A DNA stretch of 64,000 nt from Streptomyces sp. NBC_00490 (GCF_036013645.1 NZ_CP107869.1:9548001-9612000), one strand, 5' to 3'; counted from the first letter of the stretch, positions 43,120-51,596 are shown. Notes: generated by a model from the letters alone, not told the origin. Translations and numbers: made by a program.

Positions 43120-44121
43120 CTACACGGTGCGCATCCCGGCGCGTGCGAACTCCGCCATTCCGTCCGCGAAGGCGACCTCCGGCTTCCACCCGAGATCGGC
43201 CCGCAGCCGGGCGGAGTCGGCGGTGATGTGCCGTACGTCGCCGAGCCGGTACTCGCCCGTGACGACCGGCTCGGGCCCGCCGTACGCGGCGGCCAGGGCC
43301 CGCGACATCTCGCCCACGGTGTGCGGGTCACCGCTGCCCGTGTTGTACGCCGTCAGCACGCCCGCGGCCGACGACGCCTCCAGCGCCGCCACGTTGGCCG
43401 CCGCCACGTCCTGCACATTTACGAAGTCCCGGCGCTGCGCACCGTCCTCGAACACCCGCGGTCCCTCACCGCGGGCGAGCGCGGACCGGAAGAAGGAGGC
43501 CACCCCGGCGTACGGCGTATCCCTGGGCATGCCCGGCCCGTACACGTTGTGATAGCGCAACGACACCGCTGAGCCGTCGGTGCAGCGGGCCCAGGCGGCG
43601 GCCAGGTGCTCCTGGGTCAGCTTGGTCGTCGCGTACACGTTTCGCGGATCGGCCGCGGTGTCCTCGCCGACCAGACCGGGGGACAGGTCCGCCCCGCACT
43701 CCGGGCACGGCGGCTCGAACCGCCCTGCGTCCAGGTCGGCGACGGCACGCGGCCCGGGCCGTACGACACCGTGCCGCGGGCACTCGTAGCGCCCTTCTCC
43801 GTAGACCACCATCGACCCGGCGAGCACCAGACGCCCGATGCCGGCCTCCGCCATGGCGGCGAGCAGTACGGCGGTGCCGAGGTCGTTGTGCGCCACGTAC
43901 TCTGCCGCGTCGGCGACCCCGTTGCCGAGCCCGACCATGGCCGCCTGGTGGCAGACGGCGTCCACACCGGCGAGCGCGCGGGCGACCGCAGCCGGATCGC
44001 GGACGTCGGCGCCGGGATCGGCCCGGACGTCGTACACGATCGGCTCGTGCCCGCGCGCCGCCAGCGCCTCGACGACATGGGACCCGATGAACCCGGCACC
44101 GCCGGTGACCAGTACACGCAT
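43120..44121 (-). CDS. NAD-dependent sugar epimerase/dehydratase with zinc-ribbon-like insert
   Basis: A 333-residue extended short-chain dehydrogenase: nucleotide-binding TGGAGFIGSHVVEAL, SMVVYGEG, the catalytic pair Tyr163/Lys167 (NVYATTK), and YHNVYGPG. Between them, residues about 111-142 carry Cys114-x2-His117 and Cys139-x2-Cys142, a possible metal knuckle not needed for catalysis. Likely product: a nucleotide sugar feeding the neighbouring transferases. It is convergent with the kinase gene and apparently monocistronic. The exact sugar is not predictable. Confidence 0.88.
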   Translation of the reverse strand: MRVLVTGGAGFIGSHVVEALAARGHEPIVYDVRADPGADVRDPAAVARALAGVDAVCHQAAMVGLGNGVADAAEYVAHNDLGTAVLLAAMAEAGIGRLVLAGSMVVYGEGRYECPRHGVVRPGPRAVADLDAGRFEPPCPECGADLSPGLVGEDTAADPRNVYATTKLTQEHLAAAWARCTDGSAVSLRYHNVYGPGMPRDTPYAGVASFFRSALARGEGPRVFEDGAQRRDFVNVQDVAAANVAALEASSAAGVLTAYNTGSGDPHTVGEMSRALAAAYGGPEPVVTGEYRLGDVRHITADSARLRADLGWKPEVAFADGMAEFARAGMRTV

Positions 44122-44202
44122 ACGGCCACGCTAGGTCCGGCGGCGCGCGGAAGAGCGGGACCGCGCCCGCACGTCACGACTCCGTAAGAAGCCGAGGCGG
44201 CG

Positions 44203-46395
44203 TCAGAGCAGGGCCTCTGCCGTGATGGGCAGTTCACGCACCCGGCGGCCGGTGGCGTTGAACACCGCGTTGGCGATGGCGGGCGCCACGCCGCAGATCA
44301 CCAGCTCGGCAAGGCCCTTCACGCCGAGCGCGTCGGCGTGCATGTCCTCGCCGTCGAGGTAGATGGCCCTGAGATCGGGGATGTCGGCGTTGACCGGGAC
44401 CAGGTAGTCGGCGAGGTTGGCGTTGACGATCCGGCCGTCACGGTGGTCGGTGACCGTGTGCTCCAGCAGGGCCGCGCCGATGCCGCCCACCATGCCGCCG
44501 AGCGCCTGGCTGTCGGCGAGCTTGGGGCTGATGATCCGGCCCGCGTCGTACACGGACAGCATTCGCCGTACCCGCACCAGACCCAGCGTCGCGTCCACGG
44601 CCACCTCGGTGAAGGTGGCGCTGTAGGCGCTGATGGAGAACTGCTCGCCCCGCGGCGGGTCGAAGGAGGTGTTCGCTTCGAGCCGCTCGCGGTCGTTACG
44701 GGTCAGCAGTCGCTGGTACGTCTCACCGCGTGCCGGGTTCCCCTGCACGTGCAGTCGGCCGCCCCGGACCACGATGTGGTCGGCCGGCACCCCGTGCAGT
44801 GGCGACTTCTCGTCCTCGACGGCGAGTCGGATCGCCTGCTGCCGGAGCTTGTTGCAGACCTCGAGGGTGGCGGAGCCGACGCTGGCCATGGTCATCGAGC
44901 CGCCGTGCGGCGGGGTCTGCGGATAGCGGGAGTCGCCGAGCCGGTAGTCGACCGCGCGCACGGCGAGTCCCAGCGCGTCGGCGGCGACCTGGGTCTGGGC
45001 GGTGTACGTGCCCGGGCCCATGTCGCTGGTGGCGGACTCGATCACCGCCGTGCCGTCGGCGTTCAGGCGACCACGGGACCGGGCCGGGGCGACGCCGGTG
45101 TGGTAGACGCCCGAGGCCATGCCCATGCCGATCAGCCAGTCGCCGTCGCGCGTCGAGCGGGGCTTCGCTCTACGGCGGTTCCAGCCGAACTCGCGGGCGC
45201 CGGTGGTGTAACACTCCAGCAGCCGGCGCGTGGAGAACGGCGCGTTGTTCGAGGGGTCCTGGGCCGGCTCGTTACGGCGGCGCAGCTCGATCGGGTCGAT
45301 GCCGAGCTCGTGGGCGAGTTCGTCCATGGCCGACTCGACGGCGTAGACGGCTGTGGCGGCGCCGGGACCGCGCATCCAGATCGGGCTGTTCACATCCAGC
45401 GGCACCGTCCGATAGGCCTGGCGGACACTGGGTGTGCTGTAGAGCATCTGCCCGGGTGACATGACGGCCTCGGTGAACGTCTCGAACGACGAGGTCTCCG
45501 CGTCGATCCGGTGGTCGGCGGCGACCAGACGGCCGTTGCGGTCGCCGCCGACGCTCAGCCGGTAGTCGTAGGAGGGCCGGAAGCCGGTGCCGAAGTACAT
45601 CTGCCTGCGGGTCAGGACCAGCTTGACCGGACGGCCCGTCTCCCGTGCGGCCAGCGCGGCGACCACGGTGTGCGGCCAGCAGCGCAGCCCGCTGCCGAAG
45701 CCGCCCCCGACGAACGGGTTGATGACCCGCACGTCGTCCAGCGGCACATCGAACACCGTGGAGAGTTCCAGCTGCGTGCCGGGCACCCACTGGGTCTTGT
45801 CCCACACGGTGAGCCGGTTGCCGTCCCAGCGGGCGATCGTGGCGTGTGGCTCCATCGGATTGTGGTGGTTGCGCGCCAGCCGGTAGGTCAGGTCCAGCCG
45901 TACGTCCGCGTCGCGCAGTCCGGCTTCCACGTCACCGCGCGCGTAGGAGGCCGGCTCACCCGGCTCGCCCTCGGCGAGGTCGGTCGAGGGCCGCTCGGCG
46001 GCGTAGCCGACCTTCACCAGGCTCGCGCCGTGCTGCGCGGCCTCCAGGGTGGTGGCCACCACCACGGCGACCGGGTGGCCGTGGAAGAGCACCCGGTCGT
46101 CCTGGAACACCCGCACCTTGCGCCCGGGCAGATTGTTCGACCCCGGGTTGTCGCGGTACGGCAGTGTCGGCGCGTTGCCGTGATGGATCACCCGCAGCAC
46201 GCCCGGGTGGGCCTCGGCGTCACCGGTGTCGATGGAGGTGACGCGGCCGCGGCCGATGCTCGCGTCGACGATGACGGCGTGCGCCGTCCCCTCGGCGTCG
46301 AACTCGGCGGCGTACTTCGCCTGACCCGTGACCTTCAGGCGGCCGTCCACCCGGGACAGCGGCGCACCCACGGCCGCCTGTGGCTGGGGGCTCAC
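44203..46395 (-). CDS. Molybdenum hydroxylase large subunit (PaoC/xanthine dehydrogenase type)
   Basis: A 730-residue molybdopterin-cytosine-dinucleotide subunit with GVPLSRVDGRLKVTGQAKYA-like start (here GAPLSRVDGRLKVTGQAKYA), FVGGGFGSGLRCWPH, PGAATAVYAVESAMDELAHE and the C-terminal GVKGLAELVICGVAPAIANAV with the catalytic Glu697. It would oxidise aldehydes or N-heterocycles using water. The start GTG 46395 overlaps the FAD subunit stop (GTGA). Without its own signal peptide, it is likely exported folded with the Tat-bearing Fe-S subunit, as in PaoABC. Confidence 0.93.
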   Translation of the reverse strand: MSPQPQAAVGAPLSRVDGRLKVTGQAKYAAEFDAEGTAHAVIVDASIGRGRVTSIDTGDAEAHPGVLRVIHHGNAPTLPYRDNPGSNNLPGRKVRVFQDDRVLFHGHPVAVVVATTLEAAQHGASLVKVGYAAERPSTDLAEGEPGEPASYARGDVEAGLRDADVRLDLTYRLARNHHNPMEPHATIARWDGNRLTVWDKTQWVPGTQLELSTVFDVPLDDVRVINPFVGGGFGSGLRCWPHTVVAALAARETGRPVKLVLTRRQMYFGTGFRPSYDYRLSVGGDRNGRLVAADHRIDAETSSFETFTEAVMSPGQMLYSTPSVRQAYRTVPLDVNSPIWMRGPGAATAVYAVESAMDELAHELGIDPIELRRRNEPAQDPSNNAPFSTRRLLECYTTGAREFGWNRRRAKPRSTRDGDWLIGMGMASGVYHTGVAPARSRGRLNADGTAVIESATSDMGPGTYTAQTQVAADALGLAVRAVDYRLGDSRYPQTPPHGGSMTMASVGSATLEVCNKLRQQAIRLAVEDEKSPLHGVPADHIVVRGGRLHVQGNPARGETYQRLLTRNDRERLEANTSFDPPRGEQFSISAYSATFTEVAVDATLGLVRVRRMLSVYDAGRIISPKLADSQALGGMVGGIGAALLEHTVTDHRDGRIVNANLADYLVPVNADIPDLRAIYLDGEDMHADALGVKGLAELVICGVAPAIANAVFNATGRRVRELPITAEALL

Positions 46396-47375
46396 TTGGT
46401 TCCTCCCACGATGCGCAGCTGGCGTTCGACGGTCCGCCTCAGAAGAGCCACCTTGAAGCGGTTGTGCGTGAGGGGGCGTGCCCCCTCCGTCGCCTTCTCA
46501 GCGGCCTCGGTCCACAGGGCGTCCGAGGGGCGTCGGCCGATGAGGGCCCGCTCGACCGCGGGCAGCTTCCACGGGACGGTGCCCACGCCGCCGGCGGCGA
46601 CCTTGGCCTCGCGGATCGTTCCACCGCGGATGTGCAGTGCCACGGCGGCCGAGGTGAGCGCGAACTCGTAGGACTGGCGGTCGCGTACCTTCAGATAACC
46701 CGACTTCAGCGGTTGCGGAAGGGCGGGAATCTCCACTGCCGTGATCAACTCGCCCTGCCGGATGGCCTGTTCACGGTGAGGGGTGCTGCCGGGCCGCAGC
46801 AGGAATTCGGCGAACGGCACGCTGCGCTCGCGTCGGTCCGGACCCAGCAGGTGCACGCGCGCCTCCAGTGCCGCGAAGGCCACGGCGACGTCGGATGGGT
46901 GGGTGGCCACGCAGGCGTCGGAGGTGCCCAGGATCGCGTGGGAGCGGTTGACGCCGTGCAGCGCAGCACAACCGGAGCCGGGCTCGCGCTTGTTGCAGTC
47001 GGCGGTGACGTCGCGGAAGTAGGTGCAGCGGGTGCGCTGCATGATGTTGCCGCCGATGGTGGCCATGTTCCGCAACTGGGCCGAGGCGCTGAGCTCCAGG
47101 GCCTGGGAGACGACCGGATAGGCGGCGCGTACCGCGGGGTGGGCGGCGGCCTCGGCCATCCGTACCAGGGAGCCGATCCGCAGGCTGCCCTGCTGGGTGA
47201 CGAGGACTTCGCGCAGGGGCAGGCCGGAGATGTCGACGAGTGTCTCGGGGTGTTCGACGGTCTCACGCATCAGGTCGACCAGCGTGGTGCCGCCGGCGAT
47301 GTAACGCCCGCCGTCGCGACCGGCGTTGAGAGCTTCCCGGGTGCCGGAGGCACGGGTGTAGGCGAAGGGGTGCAC
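46392..47375 (-). CDS. Molybdenum hydroxylase FAD-binding subunit (PaoB type)
   Basis: A 327-residue FAD protein with YIAGGTTLVDLM and ATIGGNIMQRTRCTYFRD binding loops. The stretch RTRCTYFRDVTADCNKREPG followed by SGCAALHG carries extra cysteines that in PaoB-like proteins hold a [4Fe-4S] cluster, which distinguishes it from ordinary xanthine-dehydrogenase FAD subunits. It passes electrons from the molybdenum centre to FAD. Middle gene of the three-gene operon, 12 bases after the Fe-S gene. Confidence 0.92.
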   Translation of the reverse strand: MHPFAYTRASGTREALNAGRDGGRYIAGGTTLVDLMRETVEHPETLVDISGLPLREVLVTQQGSLRIGSLVRMAEAAAHPAVRAAYPVVSQALELSASAQLRNMATIGGNIMQRTRCTYFRDVTADCNKREPGSGCAALHGVNRSHAILGTSDACVATHPSDVAVAFAALEARVHLLGPDRRERSVPFAEFLLRPGSTPHREQAIRQGELITAVEIPALPQPLKSGYLKVRDRQSYEFALTSAAVALHIRGGTIREAKVAAGGVGTVPWKLPAVERALIGRRPSDALWTEAAEKATEGARPLTHNRFKVALLRRTVERQLRIVGGTK

Positions 47376-47387
47376 AGGCTGTTTCCC

Positions 47388-48026
47388 TTACTTCCGGGCG
47401 GCGGTCTGCTCGACCGCGCGCACGATTTTGACGTAGCAGCCGCAGCGGCAGATGTTGCCGCTCATGTACTCCCGGATCTCCTCCGGTGAGCCGGTGTGGC
47501 CCTCCTGGATGCAGCCGACGCCGGACATGATCTGGCCGGGCGTGCAGTAGCCGCACTGGAAGGCGTCCTCGTCGACGAACGCCTGCTGCAATGGGTGGAG
47601 TCGGTCGCCCTTGGCCAGTCCCTCGATGGTGGTGACCTCGGCGCCTTCCAGCCGCACGGCCAGCGTCAGACAGGAGTTGACCCGCCGGCCGTCGACCAGC
47701 ACGGTGCAGGCCCCGCAGGCACCGGCGTTGCAGCCCTTCTTGGAGCCGGTCAGGTCCAGGTGCTCGCGCAACAGGTCCAGCAGCGAGGTGCGGTTGTCGA
47801 CCGTCACGGTGCGCCGGGTGCCGTTGACCGTCAGGGAGACGCGGCTGGAGGGCGAGGCGGCCGCGGCACTGGCCTCCTGCGGCGCGGCGAGGAAGGTTCC
47901 TCCCGCGACGACGGCACCGCCGACCGCGGTACTGGTGGCGATGAAGGTGCGCCGGGTGGGCGCCGAGGAGGACTCGTCGGCGCGGGTGGGGGGAGGAACA
48001 GCGGATTCAGGGAGGTCAAGAGACAT
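47388..48026 (-). CDS. Molybdenum hydroxylase 2x[2Fe-2S] subunit with Tat signal (PaoA type)
   Basis: A protein of 212 residues with twin-arginine signal TRRTFIATSTAVGGAVVAGG, then a plant-type ferredoxin domain (KKGCNAGACGACTVLVDGRR, NSC) and a helical domain with the second cluster (QCGYCTPGQIMSGV, NICRCGCYVKI). The ATG at 48026 has a GAAGG ribosome site at proper spacing; another ATG two codons upstream (48032) is too close to it. First gene of the operon. The Tat signal implies the whole trimer works outside the membrane. Confidence 0.92.
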   Translation of the reverse strand: MSLDLPESAVPPPTRADESSSAPTRRTFIATSTAVGGAVVAGGTFLAAPQEASAAAASPSSRVSLTVNGTRRTVTVDNRTSLLDLLREHLDLTGSKKGCNAGACGACTVLVDGRRVNSCLTLAVRLEGAEVTTIEGLAKGDRLHPLQQAFVDEDAFQCGYCTPGQIMSGVGCIQEGHTGSPEEIREYMSGNICRCGCYVKIVRAVEQTAARK

Positions 48027-48259
48027 AGGCATGCCTTCGCATCACGGACGGATCGGCCATGCGGAACAGCACGGCAGGAGTGGGGGGATCGTCGTTTCCG
48101 CAGACCTGGCGGCCGCAGGCCTTGGTGCGGATGTTGATGCGGGAAGTCTGGCATCGTGAGCAACGGCTGTGACTGGGAGAGTTTTGTCCCCCCTTGGTTT
48201 TCTCGACCACGGGGACCGCGGCCGGCGCGGTACATGGCGTCGGCAGCCGAGTTGAACGG

Positions 48260-49129
48260 TCAGGTGAGCGGCGGGGACGCGGGCAGGTTCTGGTCGGCGG
48301 CCCAGGAGGCGAGGATGCTCAGCCGCTCATGGGTGGGGGAGCCGGGCGCGGCGGTCCAGACGGTCAGGTGCTGGTCGGGGTCGGTGTTGGCGGTGAGGGT
48401 GTCCCAGTCCAGGACGAGTTCGCCGACCACCGGGTGGTTGAGGGTCTTCGTGCCCACGGTGCGGGACGCGACTCGATGGTCGGCCCACCACCTGGCGAAC
48501 TGCTGGTCGCGCGTGGACAGTTCGCCGACCAGCTCGATGAGGCGGGGGTCCTCGGGATACTTCGCGGCCTCCATCCGCAGCTGCGCCACGGAGATCTGCG
48601 CCGAGGTCTCCCAGTCCGCGTACAGGGTGCGCATGGCCGGTTCGGTGAACTGGATCCGGGGATAGTTGCGGTGCTTTTCCGGGACACGGGAGAAATCGGT
48701 GACCAGCGCGGCGGCCAGCGGGTTCCAGGCCAGAATGTCGCCGCGGCGGCCCTGCACGATCGCGGGCGTGGCGGTGAGGTCGTCCAGGACCCGCTGCAGC
48801 TGTGGCTGGACCTTCTGGCGGCCGCGGCGCCGGGTGCGGGTGGTGGTCTTGCCCGCGAGCTGGAAGAGATAGCCGCGCTCGTCGTCGTCCAGACGGAGGA
48901 CCCGGGCCAGGACGTCCAGGACCGGAGCAGAGGCCTGCATACGCCCCTGTTCGAGGCGCATGTAGTAGTCGGTGCTGATGCTGGCGAGCTGGGCGACCTC
49001 TTCGCGGCGCAGCCCGGCGACCCGGCGGGGCCGGTCGCTGTCGGGCAGGCCGACCGTGCGCGGGCTCAGCTCGGCGCGGCGCTTCTTGAGGAATTCTCCC
49101 AGCTCATTAAGGGGAACGTTGCCGGTCAT
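48260..49129 (-). CDS. XRE-family regulator with MmyB-type ligand domain
   Basis: A 289-residue protein: helix-turn-helix at about residues 8-70 (LGEFLKKRRAELSPRTVGLP, AGLRREEVAQLASISTDYYM, RLEQGRMQASAPVLDVLAR) and a C-terminal MmyB-like PAS domain (RRGDILAWNPLAAALVTDFS). Many actinobacterial members regulate a nearby oxidoreductase. The start is uncertain: ATG 49129 begins MTGNVPLNELG; another ATG is at 49141. It lies upstream of, and in the same direction as, the Moco operon with a 233-base gap that holds no gene. An inverted repeat lies just upstream. Confidence 0.88.
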   Translation of the reverse strand: MTGNVPLNELGEFLKKRRAELSPRTVGLPDSDRPRRVAGLRREEVAQLASISTDYYMRLEQGRMQASAPVLDVLARVLRLDDDERGYLFQLAGKTTTRTRRRGRQKVQPQLQRVLDDLTATPAIVQGRRGDILAWNPLAAALVTDFSRVPEKHRNYPRIQFTEPAMRTLYADWETSAQISVAQLRMEAAKYPEDPRLIELVGELSTRDQQFARWWADHRVASRTVGTKTLNHPVVGELVLDWDTLTANTDPDQHLTVWTAAPGSPTHERLSILASWAADQNLPASPPLT

Positions 49130-49156
49130 GCTTTTCAGCATGACACCGAACGCACT

Positions 49157-49180
49157 GAGGAAAGGGGGGAGAATTTCCTC
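49157..49180. promoter_or_regulatory. Inverted repeat upstream of the XRE regulator
   Basis: GAGGAAA and TTTCCTC arms (49157-49163, 49174-49180) separated by 10 bases, beginning 28 bases upstream of the ATG at 49129. It could be the regulator's own operator. No promoter hexamers are clear. Confidence 0.35.
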
Positions 49181-49236
49181 CCAGGACGAATCACTCTCTG
49201 GATGGATCTCCCGGCTTTTCCCGCGTGCCTCCGGTG

Positions 49237-49647
49237 CTACCGGCCGCAGGGGCCGGCGTGGTCGCAGTACGGCTGCATCCGGCTGGCCCCACAGCCGCAC
49301 AGCACGGCCCTGGTCTCGCTGTCCGTCCCTTCCTGGGTGTCCAGCGACAGGTCGCCACGTACGACCAGCTGTCCGTCAGGAGTCCGGGTGATGCGGGTGG
49401 GCCGGTCCGGAGTCTCTCTCCCGCCATCTTGCAGTTCGTACCGCAGCGCACCCGAGGGGCAGCGGCGCACCACCTCTGCCAGTTGGTCGGCCGGGGCGCC
49501 GTCGGGCCGGATCCACGGACGCGCGTTCACGTCGAAGACCTCGGGCAAGCCGTTGAGACACCGGGCGGCGTGCAGGCAGCGCCTCGACTCGAAGGTCACG
49601 GTGATCTCCGGCGCCTTGTAGGCCTTCTTCTGGGATGTGCCGCTCAT
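49237..49647 (-). CDS. Fusion of YjdI-type [4Fe-4S] domain and CDGSH iron-sulfur domain
   Basis: A 136-residue protein. Residues about 15-75 are a Fer4_19/YjdI domain (SRRCLHAARCLNGLPEVFDV, PWIRPDGAPADQLAEVVRRC). Residues about 85-136 are a CDGSH-like [2Fe-2S] domain ending LCGCGASRMQPYCDHAGPCG. The usual C-D-G-S-H has become C-D-H, with the His two places early, so cluster ligation may differ. The start ATG 49647 is chosen for spacing from GAGGGAG; an in-frame ATG lies two codons upstream. It follows a YjdJ-like gene by 11 bases. Confidence 0.85.
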   Translation of the reverse strand: MSGTSQKKAYKAPEITVTFESRRCLHAARCLNGLPEVFDVNARPWIRPDGAPADQLAEVVRRCPSGALRYELQDGGRETPDRPTRITRTPDGQLVVRGDLSLDTQEGTDSETRAVLCGCGASRMQPYCDHAGPCGR

Positions 49648-49658
49648 GCCCATCTCCC

Positions 49659-49967
49659 TCAGTCGCTGACCTTGCTCCGGGCCTGGTACAGCAGGTCGGC
49701 GTACTCGGGGTGGCGGCCGATCCAGGCCGCGTAGAAGGGACACGTGGCAAGGACCCTCAGCCCCGCGGCGCGTGCCTCGTCGAGAGAGGTCCGAGCCAGC
49801 GCCGAACCGACCCCACGGCCCTCGAACTCCGGCCGCACCTCCGTGTGCAGGAAGGCGATCAGTTCCGGTGTCCGGAGGTACTGCGAGAAGCCCGCGACTT
49901 CCGACTGCCCGTCCACCGTGGCCTCGTAGCGGCGCGCATCGGGCTGGTCGATCACCTTGACCGTCAC
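49659..49967 (-). CDS. YjdJ-like GNAT acetyltransferase
   Basis: A 102-residue minimal GNAT domain: YEATVDGQSEVAGFSQYL, FLHTEVRPEFEGRGVGSALA (acetyl-CoA loop) and a C-terminal CPFYAAWIGRHPEYADLL. GTG 49967 with AAGGAGA just upstream gives the right N-terminus; a longer frame to 50051 crosses the operator and is rejected. In E. coli the yjdI and yjdJ genes are also neighbours, so the two proteins probably act together. The gene is the first of a two-gene operon divergent from the MarR gene. Confidence 0.88.
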   Translation of the reverse strand: MTVKVIDQPDARRYEATVDGQSEVAGFSQYLRTPELIAFLHTEVRPEFEGRGVGSALARTSLDEARAAGLRVLATCPFYAAWIGRHPEYADLLYQARSKVSD

Positions 49968-50005
49968 GTGTTCTCCTTGGAATCCGGCAAACTGCGATCC
50001 ATTAC

Positions 50006-50023
50006 TTGTTGATACATCAACAA
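50006..50023. promoter_or_regulatory. MarR-type operator TTGTTGAT-AC-ATCAACAA
   Basis: A perfect 8-base palindrome with a 2-base centre, located between the divergent YjdJ-like and MarR genes. It holds the core GTTG-N6-CAAC (50008-50021) that recurs at 51455, 56054 and 56204. Its place 39 bases from one start and 93 from the other makes it a natural MarR site controlling both. Confidence 0.7.
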
Positions 50024-50115
50024 AATACCCTGGCGAGGATCGATCGGTCAACCTCTACCGCAGCCTTGCCGTGAGTCGAGGGTGACGTGTCAACCATCGA
50101 CTAGAGTGGCTTTGC

Positions 50116-50583
50116 ATGAAGCGGAAATCAGGCTGGCTCACCCCGTCCGAACAGCGTGCCTGGCGGGCCTTCATCGGTGTGCATCAGAAGCTCCCCGGCG
50201 CACTGGCGCGCGCATTGCAGGACTGCGGCAGTCTGTCCACGGCGGACTACGTCGTTCTTGTGGCCCTCACCGACGCGCCCGACGGCCTGCGGCACTTCCA
50301 GGACCTGGCCAACGCGGTGGAATGGGAGCGGAGCCGTATGTCCCACCACCTCCGCCGCATGGCCAAGCGCGGCCTGGTTGCCCAGGAGTTCTGCCCCAAG
50401 GACGGGCGCGGTGTCCATGTGGTCGTCACCCCCGACGGTCGCGCGGCGATCGAGGCGGCCGCCCCGCATCACGTCACCACTGTGCGCAGGCTGGTCATCG
50501 ACCCGCTCAGCCCCGAAGAACTCGACACGCTCACCGTTCTCTGTGAACGCATCCTCGGTCGGCTGGAGATGGATCCGTCCTGA
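50116..50583 (+). CDS. MarR family transcriptional regulator
   Basis: A 155-residue regulator with the winged-helix core LSTADYVVLVALTDAPDGLR, HFQDLANAVEWERSRMSHHL, RRMAKRGLVAQEF and flanking dimerisation helices. MarR proteins in this family usually sense phenolics, oxidants or quinones and release DNA when bound. The operator upstream and the matching sites near the AhpD, DoxX and luciferase-like genes suggest it governs a local redox regulon. Start ATG 50116. An NmrA-like pseudogene follows. Confidence 0.92.
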   Translation: MKRKSGWLTPSEQRAWRAFIGVHQKLPGALARALQDCGSLSTADYVVLVALTDAPDGLRHFQDLANAVEWERSRMSHHLRRMAKRGLVAQEFCPKDGRGVHVVVTPDGRAAIEAAAPHHVTTVRRLVIDPLSPEELDTLTVLCERILGRLEMDPS

Positions 50584-50619
50584 TCGCCCCGTCGACCTCG
50601 ACTCGAAGGTCGCACGGTT

Positions 50620-50834
50620 CGGCGGCGCGGGAGTTGGCGGAGATCGACGCTCTGGGCGGGCCCCGCGGCCACCGGACTGCGGCACGTGGTCTGGTCGACG
50701 CTGGAGGTCACCAGGCCGGAGTGCCGACCACCTTCCTCAATACGACCTTCTACCGGGTACGGGAGATCAACCCGGCGCTGAAGAGCTTCGACGACTGGCT
50801 GTCCGAGAACGCCTCGAAGTTCGAGTCGAACTGA
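50620..50834 (+). pseudogene. NmrA-like NAD(P)-binding protein remnant
   Basis: Pieces of an NmrA-family protein lie in mixed frames: RELAEIDALGGPR (one frame), ATGLRHVVWSTLEVT (next frame, as in the family's VVWSTLE motif), then GVPTTFLNTTFY and the C-terminus RVREINPALKSFDDWLSENA to a stop at 50834 (first frame). The body between and the Rossmann start are missing. NmrA proteins are NADP-sensing regulators or quinone reductase relatives, which fits the redox setting. The region 50584-50903 holds nothing else. Confidence 0.55.
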
Positions 50835-50903
50835 CTGGGCGCGACCCCGCGGTGAGCGGGCAGCCCGAGGGCAAGGTCGCTTCAGGCACCGGCGCGAGCC
50901 GCA

Positions 50904-51398
50904 TCACCCATCGGACAGTGGGATGCCGCTCTTTCCTCCCGGAGCATCTCGATTCGCCCGTACCGGGTGCTTGCTCATGATCGAGACCCGGTTGAACGCG
51001 TTGATGGTGACCGCCACCCATATCGCAGCGGAGATCTGGTCATCGGTGAGCACCTGTCGAGCGGCCTCGTAGGCGGTTTCCTGTGCCATGGCATCGGTGG
51101 GGTGGGTCGTGGCCTCGGCCAGTGCAAGGGCCGCGCGCTCCGTGGGGGAGAACATCTCGGTGTCCCGCCAGGCGGCCAGCACTCCCAGTCGTTGCGTCGA
51201 CTCACCCGCGCGCAGGGCTGCCCTGGTGTGGGTGTCGAGGCAGTAGGCGCAGCCGTTCATCTGCGACACGCGGAGGTTGATCAGTTCGACAGCGGCGCGG
51301 TCGAACCCCGCTTCGGCGGCAACCGTCCGCACCGCTTCCGCCGTTTGCCGCAGGGCGTGGAAGGCCTTGGGGCTCTGTTTGTCGATGAAGATCCGCAT
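50904..51398 (-). CDS. AhpD/carboxymuconolactone-decarboxylase-like peroxidase
   Basis: A 164-residue alkylhydroperoxidase-type protein. The active-site pattern NGCAYCLDTHTRAA provides the C-x-x-C pair plus His expected for the proton relay. The following helices (PTERAALALAEATTH, LTDDQISAAIWVAVTINAFN) are typical. Start ATG 51398 has GGGAG upstream. It probably reduces organic peroxides in the cytoplasm. A 22-bp palindrome of the MarR-site type lies 53 bases upstream. Confidence 0.9.
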   Translation of the reverse strand: MRIFIDKQSPKAFHALRQTAEAVRTVAAEAGFDRAAVELINLRVSQMNGCAYCLDTHTRAALRAGESTQRLGVLAAWRDTEMFSPTERAALALAEATTHPTDAMAQETAYEAARQVLTDDQISAAIWVAVTINAFNRVSIMSKHPVRANRDAPGGKSGIPLSDG

Positions 51399-51450
51399 GT
51401 CTCCCGCTCGTTGTCTGCTCGCTGTGGTTGTCGTTCTATGATCATGACAT

Positions 51451-51472
51451 CGTAGTTGATGCGACAACTACG
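51451..51472. promoter_or_regulatory. 22-bp palindrome of GTTG-N6-CAAC type upstream of the AhpD gene
   Basis: Perfect 8-base arms CGTAGTTG and CAACTACG around ATGCGA. The core GTTG-N6-CAAC is the same as in the MarR promoter operator. Only the AhpD gene (minus) has it close to its start; the fucosidase gene lies 125 bases away on the other side. Confidence 0.65.
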
Positions 51473-51596
51473 TTCCAGCAGGGTCCTTTCATCCGACCTA
51501 TATCCGACCTGTATCTCAAACTTCAGCTCTGTCAGGGCAGTTGACAGCGTGGTGAGTCCATTCAATCATCAGACATCCGATGAATTGGAGCCGCTC

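Noticed and set aside
44203..48026. Assigning the molybdenum hydroxylase as a cytosolic xanthine dehydrogenase
   Set aside because: The Tat signal on the Fe-S subunit and the extra cysteines in the FAD subunit fit the exported PaoABC type better.
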